A DNA stretch of 64,000 nucleotides from Pseudomonas mosselii (GTDB lineage: Bacteria; Pseudomonadota; Gammaproteobacteria; Pseudomonadales; Pseudomonadaceae), in contig NZ_QJRP01000008.1 in the NCBI RefSeq assembly GCF_003205295.1, forward strand, positions 62,001-126,000. Direction: 5' to 3'. The notes under the pieces are model-generated. The model ran no database searches, had not been told where the DNA came from, and saw only the letters and a program-made list of their open reading frames with translations. A program made the translations under genes and the position numbers. Positions 54,987-64,000 of the stretch are shown piece by piece. Position 1 is the first letter of the stretch; each line of letters begins with the position of its first letter.

Positions 54987-56297
54987 GTGTCTTTTGCGTT
55001 TCGTTTCACCCCGTTGTTCGTTGCATTGGCCGCAACGATGCCCGTGGCCGCACAGGCCGATGAAGACAAGGCTGATGGCTTCATCGAGGGTTCCACGCTG
55101 AACCTGCATTTCAGAAATGCCTACTTCAACCGCAACGAGAAGAATGCCTCGATCAAGGACAAGCGCGAGTGGGGCCAAGGCGCCGTCGCCCGCTTCGAGT
55201 CCGGCTACACGCCCGGCGTGATCGGCTTCGGCCTCGACGCCCACGCCATGGTCGGCCTGAAGCTGGACGGCGGCAGTGGCCGCGCCGGCACCTCGATCCT
55301 GCCGAGTGCGCCGCAAGACAAGGCACGCCACGCCTTCTCCACCGCCGGCGGCGCGATCAAGCTCAAGGGCTTCGACACCGAGTTCAAGGCAGGTGACCTG
55401 TTCCTCACCAACCCGGTGATCGCCGGTGGCGAAAGCCGCATGCTGCCGCAGACCTTCCGCGGCGTCGCCGTGACCAACCGCAGCATCGACGGGCTGATGC
55501 TCGAAGGCGGCAAGGTCAGCTTCACCAAGCCGTACAACCAGAGCGGCCACCGCCGCATCAACACCTACTACAGCAACCAGACGCGCGAGCAGGACAGCCA
55601 GAACCTGAGCTGGGCCGGCGCCTCCTGGAGCGGTACCGAGGGCGTCACCGCCAACGTCTACGCGGCCGAGCTGAAGGACATCTGGAACCAGTACTACGCT
55701 GATTTCGACTACACCTACCAGGTCAACGACCTGGTCAGCCTGAACCCGGGCGTGCACTTCTACCACACCCAGGACACCGGCCAGTCGAAGCTGGGCGACA
55801 TCGACAACAACACCTGGAGCGTGCACTTCACCGTGGCCGCCGGGTACCACAGCGTCACCGCTGCCTACCAGCGGGTCAACGGCGACACGCCGTTCGACTA
55901 CATCAACCTGGGCGACAGCATCTTCCTCGACAACTCGCGCATGTACTCGGACTTCAACGCGCCGAACGAGCGTTCCTGGAAGCTGCAGTACGACTATGAC
56001 TTCGCCGGCCTCGGCATGCCGGGCCTGAGCACCTCGCTGTCGTACTCACGCGGCAAGGCCGACCTGACCAAGGCCAGCCAGGACACCCAGTACTACGCCT
56101 TCTACAACGCCGACGGCGAGAATGCCCGGCACTGGGAGCGCGACTTCGACGTGAAGTACGTGTTCCAGGAAGGCCAGCTGAAGGACCTGTCGGTGCTGCT
56201 GCGCTATGCCACGCACCGGGCCAACGCGGCGTACTCGCAGGAGTCGGACAACGACGAATTCCGCGTGATCGTGGATTATCCGTTGAACGTGTTCTAA
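54987..56297 (+). CDS. OprD-family outer-membrane porin
   Basis: A 436-aa porin. Signal peptide ends VAAQA; then the OprD hallmarks [43 protein letters not shown] and a C-terminal strand ending VDYPLNVF. Start GTG at 54987 with AAAGGAG upstream. Members take up amino acids or carboxylates; the substrate of this paralogue cannot be read from sequence. Confidence 0.93.
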   Translation: MSFAFRFTPLFVALAATMPVAAQADEDKADGFIEGSTLNLHFRNAYFNRNEKNASIKDKREWGQGAVARFESGYTPGVIGFGLDAHAMVGLKLDGGSGRAGTSILPSAPQDKARHAFSTAGGAIKLKGFDTEFKAGDLFLTNPVIAGGESRMLPQTFRGVAVTNRSIDGLMLEGGKVSFTKPYNQSGHRRINTYYSNQTREQDSQNLSWAGASWSGTEGVTANVYAAELKDIWNQYYADFDYTYQVNDLVSLNPGVHFYHTQDTGQSKLGDIDNNTWSVHFTVAAGYHSVTAAYQRVNGDTPFDYINLGDSIFLDNSRMYSDFNAPNERSWKLQYDYDFAGLGMPGLSTSLSYSRGKADLTKASQDTQYYAFYNADGENARHWERDFDVKYVFQEGQLKDLSVLLRYATHRANAAYSQESDNDEFRVIVDYPLNVF

Positions 56298-56303
56298 CGC
56301 AGC

Positions 56304-56422
56304 CCCCTGTAGGAGCGGCCTTGTGTCGCGAAAGGGCCGCAACGCGGCCCCAGCTTCCAAAGTGATGCACAGAATGCTGGGGCTGCTTCGCAGCCCTTTC
56401 GCGACGCAAGGCCGCTCCTACA
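56304..56422. repeat. REPIN of the CTGTAGGAGCGGCCTTG type
   Basis: CCCCTGTAGGAGCGGCCTTG and its complement with inner GGGCCGCAACGCGGCCC and GGGCTGCTTCGCAGCCC hairpins; between oprD and locus B. Confidence 0.85.
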
Positions 56423-56437
56423 CCAGCGCTCCCTGCT

Positions 56438-56689
56438 TCAACGGTTACGGTTCAAGCCGATCTCCAGGTCATTGATCAGCGCCTTGGCCATGGCACTGAG
56501 CATCCGCGCCGCACTCCCCGCTTTCAAATCCCCTTCCATTTCCGCCTCTGTGGTCAGGTGCAGGATGCAATCCTGCAACACCGACAGCTCATCGAATGCC
56601 CGGCTCAAGGGCACACCCGGCAGCACGCGATAACACTCCAGAAACGTCTCGTCGCCCGCGGTGACGGGCATATCGGGCTGCTCGCTCAT
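56438..56689 (-). CDS. DUF3077-type small protein, locus B
   Basis: An 83-aa protein, paralogue of 10235-10486. Core SRAFDELSVLQDCILHLTTE then AEMEGDLKAGSAARMLS, ending DLEIGLNRNR. ATGA overlap with the upstream DUF6124-type gene, exactly as at locus A. Function unknown. Confidence 0.75.
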   Translation of the reverse strand: MSEQPDMPVTAGDETFLECYRVLPGVPLSRAFDELSVLQDCILHLTTEAEMEGDLKAGSAARMLSAMAKALINDLEIGLNRNR

Positions 56690-56925
56690 GGCTGCGCCTC
56701 CAGCGACCTGGCGTGGGCCATCAGGCAGCTCAGCAGCCGGCTGAGGATGGAAATGTTGTCCACCAGGATCTCGGGACGTTCATCCTCGGGAAAGGCCATG
56801 TAGACATCGCAGGTGCGGGTCATCATGGTCATCAGGACAGCGGCATGCTCCCAGACTTCGGCCAGCGGCAGGTGGTCGATGATGGAGATGTAGGGGATGG
56901 GGGGATCAGGTACCAGCTTCTTCAT
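56686..56925 (-). CDS. DUF6124-type small protein, locus B
   Basis: A 79-aa protein starting MKKLVPDPPIPYISIIDHLP. Same opening as the locus A protein, more divergent after residue 12. Behind a leader of about 320 bp with conserved structure. Function unknown. Confidence 0.75.
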   Translation of the reverse strand: MKKLVPDPPIPYISIIDHLPLAEVWEHAAVLMTMMTRTCDVYMAFPEDERPEILVDNISILSRLLSCLMAHARSLEAQP

Positions 56926-57245
56926 GTGCGTTTTCCAATGTCATTAAAGGAAACCGCCAGCTCATCCTTTCTCACCAGATAAGGGTGGCAGCCGTACATG
57001 GGGTGAGAAAACCGAGGACATCGGAACCCGGCCAGACCTAGGTCTGCCCATGCACAGCTGCCGTAACAGAATGCGGGACCAACATCGTTCGGGTTTCTCA
57101 CACCCGGTTGCCAAATTCGGCGACCCGACGACGTTATCCCTGATGCATTTCCCCGCCTATCCAGACCCTTCCGGCAGGCGCGTAGGATAGGTCCCAAGCA
57201 CAGACCAACTGAAGCATTTGGTTTCAGATTCGGAAATGTCGTACA
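56926..57245 (-). ncRNA. Structured leader of locus B (candidate cis-regulatory RNA)
   Basis: Second copy of the leader at 10729-11046, same orientation and distance to the gene. Conserved: GACCTATCCTACGCG (plus 57179-57194), GGGAAAT-x-CATCAGGG, ACCGGGTGTGAGAA, and TACG-x-CTGCCACCCT. The long hairpin pairs 57001-57015 with 57089-57104; apical hairpin CAGAC-CTAG-GTCTG at 57033-57046. The competing strand is 56968-56976. No peptide frame is shared across the whole leader. Confidence 0.5.
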
Positions 57246-57249
57246 CCCC

Positions 57250-57340
57250 ATCGCGGGGCAAGCCCGCTCCCACGACCATGACCTGAACCTGAACCTGAAC
57301 CTGAACCTGCCGAATGGTGGGAGCGGGCTTGCCCCGCGAT
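57250..57340. repeat. REPIN with a CCTGAA microsatellite loop
   Basis: Paired REPs (ATCGCGGGGCAAGCCCGCTC and complement) whose loop contains four full copies and one partial copy of CCTGAA (57282-57309). Confidence 0.85.
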
Positions 57341-57469
57341 GGGCCTACTGAATCATTTCCGTCGGCCAAATCAGCTTTGATCTTGTCCGACAATCCCGCC
57401 TTGCCTAAAATACCGCCGCCGCTTTCCGGCCCACTCCCCATGGATCCCGGGGCTTATGCAGTTGCGAGC
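57341..57469. other. Short gap before the diguanylate cyclase
   Basis: Contains the cyclase promoter. An in-frame ATG at 57440 is an alternative start. No other feature seen. Confidence 0.4.
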
Positions 57470-58972
57470 ATGACGTTGCCCACCCGATCACCACGATCCG
57501 CCCTGTACAAGTCGCACCCCGAGCTGGTCCTCAACCTGGGCAGCTGCCTCGCCGTGCTCGCCATCGTGGCCATCGTCAGCTACCTGCTGGCCCGCGAGCG
57601 CGACAGCGTCGAGCAATCGGAAATGCGCTCCTCGAGCAACATCGTGCAGTTGATCGAAAGCGATATCCTGCGCAACGTCGAACTCTACGACCAGTCGCTC
57701 AAGGGCCTGATCTGGGCCGTGCAGCACCCCGAGCTGCTCAACGTGCCCGCCAAACTGCGCCAGCAGATCCTCTTCAACCAGGCCTTCTCCGCCCCGGTGC
57801 GCGGCGACATCCTCTGGCTCGACGCCAAGGGCGACGTGCTTGGCGACTCCACCAGCGCGGTGCCGCGCCAGGCCAACTTCGCCGACACCGTGGCTTTCCA
57901 GGCCCACCGCGACCGCCCGGGCCTGGGCTTGCTGATCAGCCCGCCGTTCAAGGCGCGGCTGGGCGACCTGGACTGGTGCATCAGCTTCAGCCGGCGCATC
58001 TCCGGCGCCAACGGCGAATTCCAGGGCCTGGCCGCCGGGGCCCTGCGCCTGTCCTACTTCAACGAGCTGTTCCAGCGCCTGGACATCGGCGTGGACAGCA
58101 GCATCAACCTGCTCAACACCGACGGCCAACTGCTGGCACGCCAGCCAACCCGCCCGCAGGACCCGTTGATCGGCACCAGTTTCAGCGAGCGCCCCAACTT
58201 CAAGCGCATCCTCGAGGAGCGCAGCGGCAGCTTCACCGCCCGCTCGACAGCCTACGAGGGCCAGCGTCTCTACACCTTCGCCCGGGTCGCCGACCTGCCG
58301 CTGATCGTGCTGGTGGCGCACTCGGCCGACGAGGTATTCCAGTCGTGGCGCCGCACCGCGATCGTGGTCAGCGTGGCTACCGGCGTGCTGTGCATCGGCA
58401 TCCTCTGGCTGACCCTGCTGCTGGGCCGTGAATTGCGCCGCCGCCACGATGCCGAGCAAGGCCTGGCCACGCTTGCCGCCACCGACAGCCTCACGGGCCT
58501 TGCCAACCGTCGCCGCCTGGACCAGGTGTTGCGCCAGGAATGGGCGCGCGCCCAGCGCAACCGCAAGCCGCTGGCGGTGCTGATGGTGGATGTGGACCAC
58601 TTCAAGGCGTTCAACCAACGCCATGGCCATGCCGGCGGCGACCATGTGCTGCGCGAAGTGGCCACGACCCTTGAGCTGTGCATTCGGCGCCCGGCGGACC
58701 TGGCGGCGCGTTATGGTGGGGAGGAGTTTCAGGTGGTGCTGCCGGAAACCGAGCTGGCTGGCGCCAGGCTGCTGGCCGAGCGCATTCGCGCCAGCGTCGA
58801 GGCTATGCCGCCGTTTGGCGACGACGAGCGGTCGGTGACGATCAGTGTGGGGATCGGCCTGCATATCCCAGGCACACAGCAGGATCTGGCGGCGCTGCTG
58901 GGTGATGCGGACGAGGCGCTCTACCGGGCCAAGGCCAATGGCCGGAATCGGGTGGAAGGGCCTCAGGGCTGA
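57470..58972 (+). CDS. Membrane diguanylate cyclase with periplasmic sensor (dCache-GGDEF)
   Basis: A 500-aa enzyme making cyclic-di-GMP. A first helix (LAVLAIVAIVSYLLA) and a second (VVSVATGVLCIGILWLTLLL) enclose a periplasmic region of about 250 residues, probably dCache. The GGDEF domain has active site RYGGEEF and the inhibitory I-site RPAD five residues upstream, so product inhibition is expected. Start taken at 57470; 57440 is the alternative. c-di-GMP would promote surface attachment, but no link to the adhesin is shown. Confidence 0.88.
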   Translation: MTLPTRSPRSALYKSHPELVLNLGSCLAVLAIVAIVSYLLARERDSVEQSEMRSSSNIVQLIESDILRNVELYDQSLKGLIWAVQHPELLNVPAKLRQQILFNQAFSAPVRGDILWLDAKGDVLGDSTSAVPRQANFADTVAFQAHRDRPGLGLLISPPFKARLGDLDWCISFSRRISGANGEFQGLAAGALRLSYFNELFQRLDIGVDSSINLLNTDGQLLARQPTRPQDPLIGTSFSERPNFKRILEERSGSFTARSTAYEGQRLYTFARVADLPLIVLVAHSADEVFQSWRRTAIVVSVATGVLCIGILWLTLLLGRELRRRHDAEQGLATLAATDSLTGLANRRRLDQVLRQEWARAQRNRKPLAVLMVDVDHFKAFNQRHGHAGGDHVLREVATTLELCIRRPADLAARYGGEEFQVVLPETELAGARLLAERIRASVEAMPPFGDDERSVTISVGIGLHIPGTQQDLAALLGDADEALYRAKANGRNRVEGPQG

Positions 58973-59001
58973 CTGTAATTCTTTGATCCAACTCGGGCAG
59001 C

Positions 59002-59072
59002 GTGGGAGCGGGCTTGACCCGCGATGCACTACATGGCACCGGCTTCGCCGATGATCGCGGGTCAAGCCCACG
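59002..59072. repeat. Degenerate REPIN
   Basis: GTGGGAGCGGGCTTGACCCG and ATCGCGGGTCAAGCCCACG, decayed relative to the others. Confidence 0.65.
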
Positions 59073-59119
59073 CCGTTCCCGTTAAATCAGTAAAGGGCTG
59101 CAAAGCAGCCCCAAGACTC

Positions 59120-59596
59120 TCAAGACTGAGCGCGTGCCGCGTTACGCAACGCCTTCACCTGGTCATGATTGCGCTGCACGCCCTGCAGCTGCTTCTCCAC
59201 CAGCGCATAGCTCTGGTCATTGACCGTACGCCCCAGCTTGACCAGCTTCTCACGGGCCTCTTTATAGGCCTTCAGCGCATGGTCTTCACCACGCTCCACC
59301 TCGTTGAGCACCGCCTCTTCATCCTTGCCGGTGACCATCGACTTGAGGTTGACCCAGCCACGGTGCAGGTCGCCGCTGATGCTGGTGCTGGTCTCGGGAT
59401 CGCCACCCAGCCGGCGCACCTCGCCCTGCAGCTCGGCCGCGGCACTGGCGCACTCGCTGGCGCGCTGCACGAAGAAGGCTTTGAGCTGGGGATTCTTCAC
59501 ATCCTCGGCAGAGGTCTTGAAGCCTTTCTCACCATCCTTGCTGTACTCAATCAGGTCGTTGAGTACGTCGATCGTGTCTTTGTTGGGATTGCTCAT
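59120..59596 (-). CDS. PA2169/DUF2383-type four-helix bundle protein
   Basis: A 158-aa cytoplasmic protein. Family hallmarks: VLNDLIEYSKDGEKGFKTSA, then RASECASAAAELQGEVRRLGG and ERGEDHALKAYKEA, with ferritin-like carboxylate and His spacing. CAAGGAG precedes the ATG. Members are stress-linked; the role is not defined. Confidence 0.85.
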   Translation of the reverse strand: MSNPNKDTIDVLNDLIEYSKDGEKGFKTSAEDVKNPQLKAFFVQRASECASAAAELQGEVRRLGGDPETSTSISGDLHRGWVNLKSMVTGKDEEAVLNEVERGEDHALKAYKEAREKLVKLGRTVNDQSYALVEKQLQGVQRNHDQVKALRNAARAQS

Positions 59597-59800
59597 GGCA
59601 ACAAACTCCTTGGCAGGTGATAGTCACCTTTACCGGAGCAGGCTTCGTGCCAGGCTGATTGATATGAAATTAGTCATTAAAATCAATACCTTGAGATGAA
59701 AAACAGAAAGCCTGAAAACGGCGTTCTGCATGATCGCCGCTTGGGTCGTCGTGCAGTTTGCAGTATGGTCCGCGCTTCACCTGCCACAGGCCGATGCCCG

Positions 59801-60022
59801 ATGAAACCCGAATCCCTGCAACTGCTGGTCACCCGCACCATGCCCTTCGGCAAGTACCAGGGGCGGATCATCGCCGACCTGCCCGGCGATTACCTGGCAT
59901 GGTTCGCCCGCAAGGGCTTCCCGCCCGGCGAGCTGGGCGGGTTGCTGGCATTGATGCATGAGATCGACCACAACGGGCTGGGCGACTTGCTGAAACCGTT
60001 GCGGGGCAAGACACGGGGCTGA
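59801..60022 (+). CDS. DUF3820-family small protein
   Basis: A 73-aa protein with the family core MPFGKYQGRIIADLPGDYLAWFARKGFP. The start at 59801 follows from the family's length; the longer frame is unlike it. Family function is poorly defined (a virulence/QS-linked relative is known in P. aeruginosa). Confidence 0.8.
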   Translation: MKPESLQLLVTRTMPFGKYQGRIIADLPGDYLAWFARKGFPPGELGGLLALMHEIDHNGLGDLLKPLRGKTRG

Positions 60023-60067
60023 CGGCCGCACTCATGGAACAAACCGTAACTCATTGCTTTAGCTAGT

Positions 60068-60188
60068 CCCTGTGGGAGCGGCCTTGCGTCGCGAAAGGGC
60101 TGCGCAGCAGCCCCGGCAATTTCGATGGTGGCTCAGAATCTGGGGCCGCTACGCGACCCTTTCGCGACGCAAGGCCGCTCCCACAGGG
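60068..60188. repeat. REPIN of the CCTGTGGGAGCGGCCTTG type
   Basis: Arms CCCTGTGGGAGCGGCCTTGC and complement with inner GGGCTGCGCAGCAGCCCC hairpin; between DUF3820 and fruA ends. Confidence 0.85.
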
Positions 60189-60246
60189 GGACAGTTCTCT
60201 GCCCGAAGGGCTGGGCGATCTCCTACAGGGATTGCGCAGGGCGTGG

Positions 60247-61968
60247 CTACCCCTTGGCCGGCGCCGCCACCATCTCCACCTGCTCGCTCTTCTTGATCAC
60301 GGCATACACCACCGCCGTCAGCAGGCTGCCGGCCACGATCGCCAGCAGGTACAACAGCGCATGGTTGATCGCATTGGGGATCAGCAGCACGAACAGGCCG
60401 CCATGGGGCGCCATCAGCTTGCAGCCGAAGTACATCGACAGGGCCCCGGTCAGCGCGCCCCCGGCGATGCTCGCCGGGATCACCCGCAACGGATCCTTGG
60501 CGGCGAACGGGATCGCCCCTTCGGAAATGAAACACAGCCCCAGCGCCAGCGCGGCCTTGCCAGCCTCTCGCTCGCTCTGGGCGAACTTGCGCCGGGCCAG
60601 GAAGGTGGCGATGCCCAGGCCGATCGGCGGCACCATGCCGGCGGCCATGGTCGCGGCCATCGGCGCATAGCTCGACGACGCCAGCAACCCCACCGAGAAC
60701 GCATAGGCGGCTTTGTTGATCGGCCCGCCCAAGTCCACGCACATCATGCCGCCGAGCAGCAGCCCGAGCAGGATGGCGTTGGTGGTGCCCATGCTGTCGA
60801 GGAAGTGGGTCAGCCCTTCGAGCATGGCGGCCACAGGCTGGCCGACCACGTAGATCATCACCAGGCCGGTGAACAGGCTGGCCAACAGCGGGATGATGAG
60901 GATCGGCTTGAGCGCGTCGAGGCTGCTGGGCAGGCGCACCCAGCGGGCGATGGCCTTGGCGCTGTAGCCGGCCAGGAAGCCGGCAACGATGCCGCCGATG
61001 AACCCCGCCCCCAACGTACCGGCCAGCAGACCGCCGATCATCCCGGGCGCCAGGCCCGGACGGTCGGCGATGGACCAGGCAATGTAGCCAGCGAGCAGCG
61101 GCACCATTAGCTTGAACGCCGCCTCGCCACCAATCTGCATCAGCGCGGCGGGCAGCGTGCCGGCCTCCTTGTAGGCCTCGATGCCGAACACGAACGACAA
61201 GGCAATCAGCAGGCCACCAGCCACCACCATCGGCAGCATGAACGACACCCCGGTCAGCAGGTGCTTGTAGACACCGGTCTTCTCGGCCTGCTGCACCGCG
61301 CCGGCCGCATCCCCCGTGGCCTGCACCTTGCCCTCGGCCAGAGCCTTGTCCAGCGTGGCCCGGGCCTGCTTGAGGGCGATGCCGGTACCGCAGCGGTAGA
61401 TGCGCTTGCCGGCGAAACGCGCAGCCGGCACTTCAATATCGGCGGCCAGCAGCACCACGTCGGCCTCGGCGATGGCCTCGGCCGGCAGCGGGTTGCGCGC
61501 GCCGACCGAGCCCTGGGTCTCCACGGTGAGCTGGTAGCCCATGGCCTGCGCGGCCTGTTGCAGCGCTTCGGCGGCCATGAAGGTGTGGGCCACGCCGGTC
61601 GGGCAGGCGGTCACCGCGACGATTTTCGGCGCGCTGCCCTGCGGGGCCGGCGCCGCCTCGTGCACCCGGGCCCCGGCGGCGGCTTCCTCGAGGAAACCTT
61701 CACGGTCCGCCAGCGCCCGGGCCGGCGTGCTCTGGTACAGGCGCTTGCCCGCGAAGCGCGCCAGGTCCACCGACCCGGTGCTGACCACCAGTACCCAGTC
61801 GGCCTGTGCAATCTGCGCCGTGGTCAGGCGACGCTCGGGGTGCTCGGCATCCTGCACCTCGACACTGGTGCTCCAGCCCCGACGCTGGGCCGCGGCGGCC
61901 AACAAGCGGGCGCTGAGCACGCTGGACACCTGCCCGTTGGGGCAGGCGGTGACAATGGCAATGTTCAT
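60247..61968 (-). CDS. fruA: Fructose PTS permease EIIB'BC FruA
   Basis: A 573-aa inner-membrane permease that imports and phosphorylates fructose to fructose-1-phosphate. Two N-terminal EIIB-type domains (VTACPNGQ at the start, likely non-catalytic; ACPTGVAHTFMAAEAL with the active Cys near residue 120) precede a membrane EIIC domain (residues about 230-560). ATG at 61966-61968 overlaps the fruK TGA. Confidence 0.95.
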   Translation of the reverse strand: MNIAIVTACPNGQVSSVLSARLLAAAAQRRGWSTSVEVQDAEHPERRLTTAQIAQADWVLVVSTGSVDLARFAGKRLYQSTPARALADREGFLEEAAAGARVHEAAPAPQGSAPKIVAVTACPTGVAHTFMAAEALQQAAQAMGYQLTVETQGSVGARNPLPAEAIAEADVVLLAADIEVPAARFAGKRIYRCGTGIALKQARATLDKALAEGKVQATGDAAGAVQQAEKTGVYKHLLTGVSFMLPMVVAGGLLIALSFVFGIEAYKEAGTLPAALMQIGGEAAFKLMVPLLAGYIAWSIADRPGLAPGMIGGLLAGTLGAGFIGGIVAGFLAGYSAKAIARWVRLPSSLDALKPILIIPLLASLFTGLVMIYVVGQPVAAMLEGLTHFLDSMGTTNAILLGLLLGGMMCVDLGGPINKAAYAFSVGLLASSSYAPMAATMAAGMVPPIGLGIATFLARRKFAQSEREAGKAALALGLCFISEGAIPFAAKDPLRVIPASIAGGALTGALSMYFGCKLMAPHGGLFVLLIPNAINHALLYLLAIVAGSLLTAVVYAVIKKSEQVEMVAAPAKG

Positions 61969-62915
61969 CAAGAGCCCTCTTCTTGTTGTTCTGCCAGGTG
62001 CACGGCGGCCTCCAGGCGGGCCAGTTGCTCGCGATCCTGGATGCCGAAGCCGACCTGGGTGACCGCCTGGGCGGCGATGGCGGTGGCGCGGCGCAAGGTG
62101 GCAGCGGGCGCTTCGGCCTGGAGCAGACCATGGACCATGCCGGCGACCAGCGAATCGCCCGCGCCGACAGTGCTGGCGATGCGCACCTTCGACGGTTGCG
62201 CATGCAGCGCCAGGCCGGCGGCGAACCAGGTCACGCCCTGCTCGCCTTGGGACACCACCACATGCTCGACACCGCTGGCCAGCAAGCGCTGCGCGGCGCC
62301 GCGCTGGCCGGCCGGGTCAAGCACGGGCTGTCCGAGCACCTCGCCGAGTTCCTCGGTATTGGGCTTGACCAGCCAGGGCGCGGCCTCGAGGCCGACGCGC
62401 AAGGCCTCGCCGCTGCTGTCCAGGGCCACCTTCAATCCCTGCGACTTGAACATCAGCAGCAGCTCGCGCAGCCATTCGGGGCTGATCCCCCGCGGCAGGC
62501 TACCGGCCACCACCACGGCGTCATGCTCCGGGGCCACCTCGGCCAGACGTTGCAGCAAGGCGTCGCGGGCGGCCTCGTCGACTTCAGGCCCGGGGCCGTT
62601 GATATCGGTGACCTGACCATCGGCCTCGACCAGCTTGATGTTGCTGCGGGTCTCGCCGGGCACACGGACGAAGCAGTCGGCGAACCCACGCCAGGCGATC
62701 AGCGCCTCGAACGGCGCCAGGTTGTCGAGCCCGAGAAACCCGCCGACGGTCACGCTGTGGCCCAGGTCGGCCAGCACCTGGGCGACGTTCAGCCCCTTGC
62801 CGGCGGCATGGCTGTGCTGGGCCTGGCTGCGGTTGACCGCGCCGGGGCGCAGGCGATCGAGGCTGATGGTGATATCCAGCGCCGGGTTGAGGGTGAGGGT
62901 GAGGATCTTGGCCAT
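61968..62915 (-). CDS. fruK: 1-phosphofructokinase FruK
   Basis: A 315-aa PfkB-family kinase converting fructose-1-phosphate to fructose-1,6-bisphosphate. LTLNPALDITI at the start, GKGLNVAQVLADLG, and the catalytic TVGAGDSLVAGM near the C-terminus. ATG at 62913-62915 shares one base with the fruB stop; the preceding TTG is not needed. Confidence 0.95.
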   Translation of the reverse strand: MAKILTLTLNPALDITISLDRLRPGAVNRSQAQHSHAAGKGLNVAQVLADLGHSVTVGGFLGLDNLAPFEALIAWRGFADCFVRVPGETRSNIKLVEADGQVTDINGPGPEVDEAARDALLQRLAEVAPEHDAVVVAGSLPRGISPEWLRELLLMFKSQGLKVALDSSGEALRVGLEAAPWLVKPNTEELGEVLGQPVLDPAGQRGAAQRLLASGVEHVVVSQGEQGVTWFAAGLALHAQPSKVRIASTVGAGDSLVAGMVHGLLQAEAPAATLRRATAIAAQAVTQVGFGIQDREQLARLEAAVHLAEQQEEGS

Positions 62916-64000
62916 CAATAACGCTCCACCAGCGCCCGGACTGCCTCGGCGCTGTCTTGTTGCAGGGCCTCGCGCGCCAGGGCGCGGGCCGTCGAAAGGT
63001 CGGCCTGGCGCACCAGTGCCTTGACTTCAGGAATGCTGCGGGCGGCGACGCTCAGTTCGTCCACGTCCAGGCCCAGCAGCACGGCTACAGCCTGCGGATC
63101 GGCCGCCAGTTCGCCGCACACGCCCACCCACTTGCCCTGGGCATGGGCGGCGCGCACGGTCATGTCGATCAGGTTGAGCACCGCCGGGTGCAGGCCGTCG
63201 GCCTGGGCCGAGAGGCTCGGGTGGCCACGGTCGATGGCCAGGGTGTACTGGGTCAGGTCGTTGGTGCCGATGCTGAAGAAGTCCACCTCGCGGGCCAGCT
63301 GTGGCGCCAGCAAGGCGGCCGACGGTACCTCGACCATGATGCCCACTTGCAGGTCGGCCACCGGAATTTCCTGGCGCAGGCGCTCGACCATGGCCTTGGC
63401 GGCGCGCCATTCATGGAGCTGGCCGACCATGGGGAACATGATGCGCAGCGGGCGATTGTCCGCTGCGCGCAGCAGGGCCCGCAGTTGCTCTTCCATCACC
63501 TGCGGGCGTTGCAGGGTCAGACGCACGCCGCGCACGCCGAGGAACGGGTTCTCTTCCGCCGCGATCGGCCAGTACGGCAAGGGCTTGTCGCCGCCCACAT
63601 CGAGGGTGCGCACCACCAGCGGGCGCCCGGCCAGGCCATCGAGCACCCGCCGGTACTCGGCCTCCTGGGTGGCCACATCGGGCAGTTGCGGATGGGCCAT
63701 GAAGATCAGCTCGGTGCGCAGCAGGCCGACGCCTTCGGCGCCCTGCTCCACTACCTTGTCGATGCCACTGCTTTCGCCGATGTTGGCGAACACTTCGACG
63801 CCGTGGCCGTCACGGGTCAGGGCCGGCTCATGGCGGTTGGCCCAAGCGATCTGCAAGCGCCGCTCACGGGCATCGCGCTCGGCCAGCGCCCGTTGCAAGC
63901 GGGCCTCGGGCGGCGCGACCTCGACCTGCCCGCGCTGGCCATCGAGCAACAGCGGCGTGCCGCTTTCCAGCAGCAGCACTGCCGCCCCGGCACCGACCAC
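62915..64000 (-). CDS. fruB: Fructose multiphosphoryl transfer protein FruB (C-terminal part)
   Basis: The 3' 361 codons of a gene running past the window edge. The visible part is the EI (PEP-protein phosphotransferase) C-terminal domain: VGLLRTELIFM, RTLDVGGDKPLPY, FSIGTNDLTQY and the active Cys in VGVCGELAADP. In Pseudomonas FruB fuses EIIA, HPr and EI; those N-terminal parts are not visible. First gene of fruBKA. Confidence 0.92.
   Translation of the reverse strand: MVGAGAAVLLLESGTPLLLDGQRGQVEVAPPEARLQRALAERDARERRLQIAWANRHEPALTRDGHGVEVFANIGESSGIDKVVEQGAEGVGLLRTELIFMAHPQLPDVATQEAEYRRVLDGLAGRPLVVRTLDVGGDKPLPYWPIAAEENPFLGVRGVRLTLQRPQVMEEQLRALLRAADNRPLRIMFPMVGQLHEWRAAKAMVERLRQEIPVADLQVGIMVEVPSAALLAPQLAREVDFFSIGTNDLTQYTLAIDRGHPSLSAQADGLHPAVLNLIDMTVRAAHAQGKWVGVCGELAADPQAVAVLLGLDVDELSVAARSIPEVKALVRQADLSTARALAREALQQDSAEAVRALVERY

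Noticed and set aside
57250..57340. CRISPR-like repeat
   Set aside because: The CCTGAA units are a six-base microsatellite inside a REPIN, with no spacers.

Overview
The window reads as chromosome of a Pseudomonas, most likely the P. putida group. Coding density and GC are high. Two families of P. putida-type extragenic palindromes (REP/REPIN; cores GTGGGAGCGGGCTTGCCCC and GTAGGAGCGGCCTTG) fill many gaps. Core Pseudomonas genes are present: selD-mnmH, alaC, cyoABCDE, dsbB, hmp-norR, aer, oprD, fruBKA.

Layout. 1-253: 5' end of a PhoH/PIN-domain gene. 548-6088: a PhnCDE-like ABC transporter diverging from selD-mnmH, which looks like a selenium-acquisition locus. 6291-10047: ordinary genes (LprI-like, LysR/YdcZ pair, tandem membrane paralogues, acetyltransferase). 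10235-11050: a DUF3077/DUF6124-type small-gene pair behind a long structured leader; a second copy of gene pair plus leader lies at 56438-57245. 11159-26443: one 5,094-residue autotransporter adhesin made of about 87-residue beta-strand repeats. 26765-28558: a YkgJ-type protein and alaC. 28779-32266: a compact three-gene cluster with two isocyanide synthase domains, one fused to a TauD-type oxygenase, plus a HAD phosphatase. 32452-37276: cytochrome bo3 operon. 37838-41678: dsbB, then NO detoxification (hmp) divergent from its NorR-type activator across three GT-N7-AC sites. 41920-45991: a CheV-like protein, an AT-richer island with an anti-phage-type dCTP deaminase and an overlapping 54-aa gene, then a small secreted protein and a second YkgJ protein. 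46107-56297: Aer-like receptor, a drug-type RND adaptor/pump followed by its two-component system, a small secreted protein and an OprD porin. 57470-60022: diguanylate cyclase and small proteins. 60247-64000: fructose PTS fruBKA, with fruB running off the edge.

Most unusual content: (1) the isocyanide cluster between cyoE and alaC; (2) the duplicated leader of the DUF6124/DUF3077 loci, with compensatory base changes and two mutually exclusive hairpins; (3) the dCTP deaminase with an extra N-terminal domain and a tiny coupled partner gene; (4) the giant adhesin with about 1.3-kb super-repeats. No tRNA, rRNA, CRISPR array or complete insertion sequence was seen.
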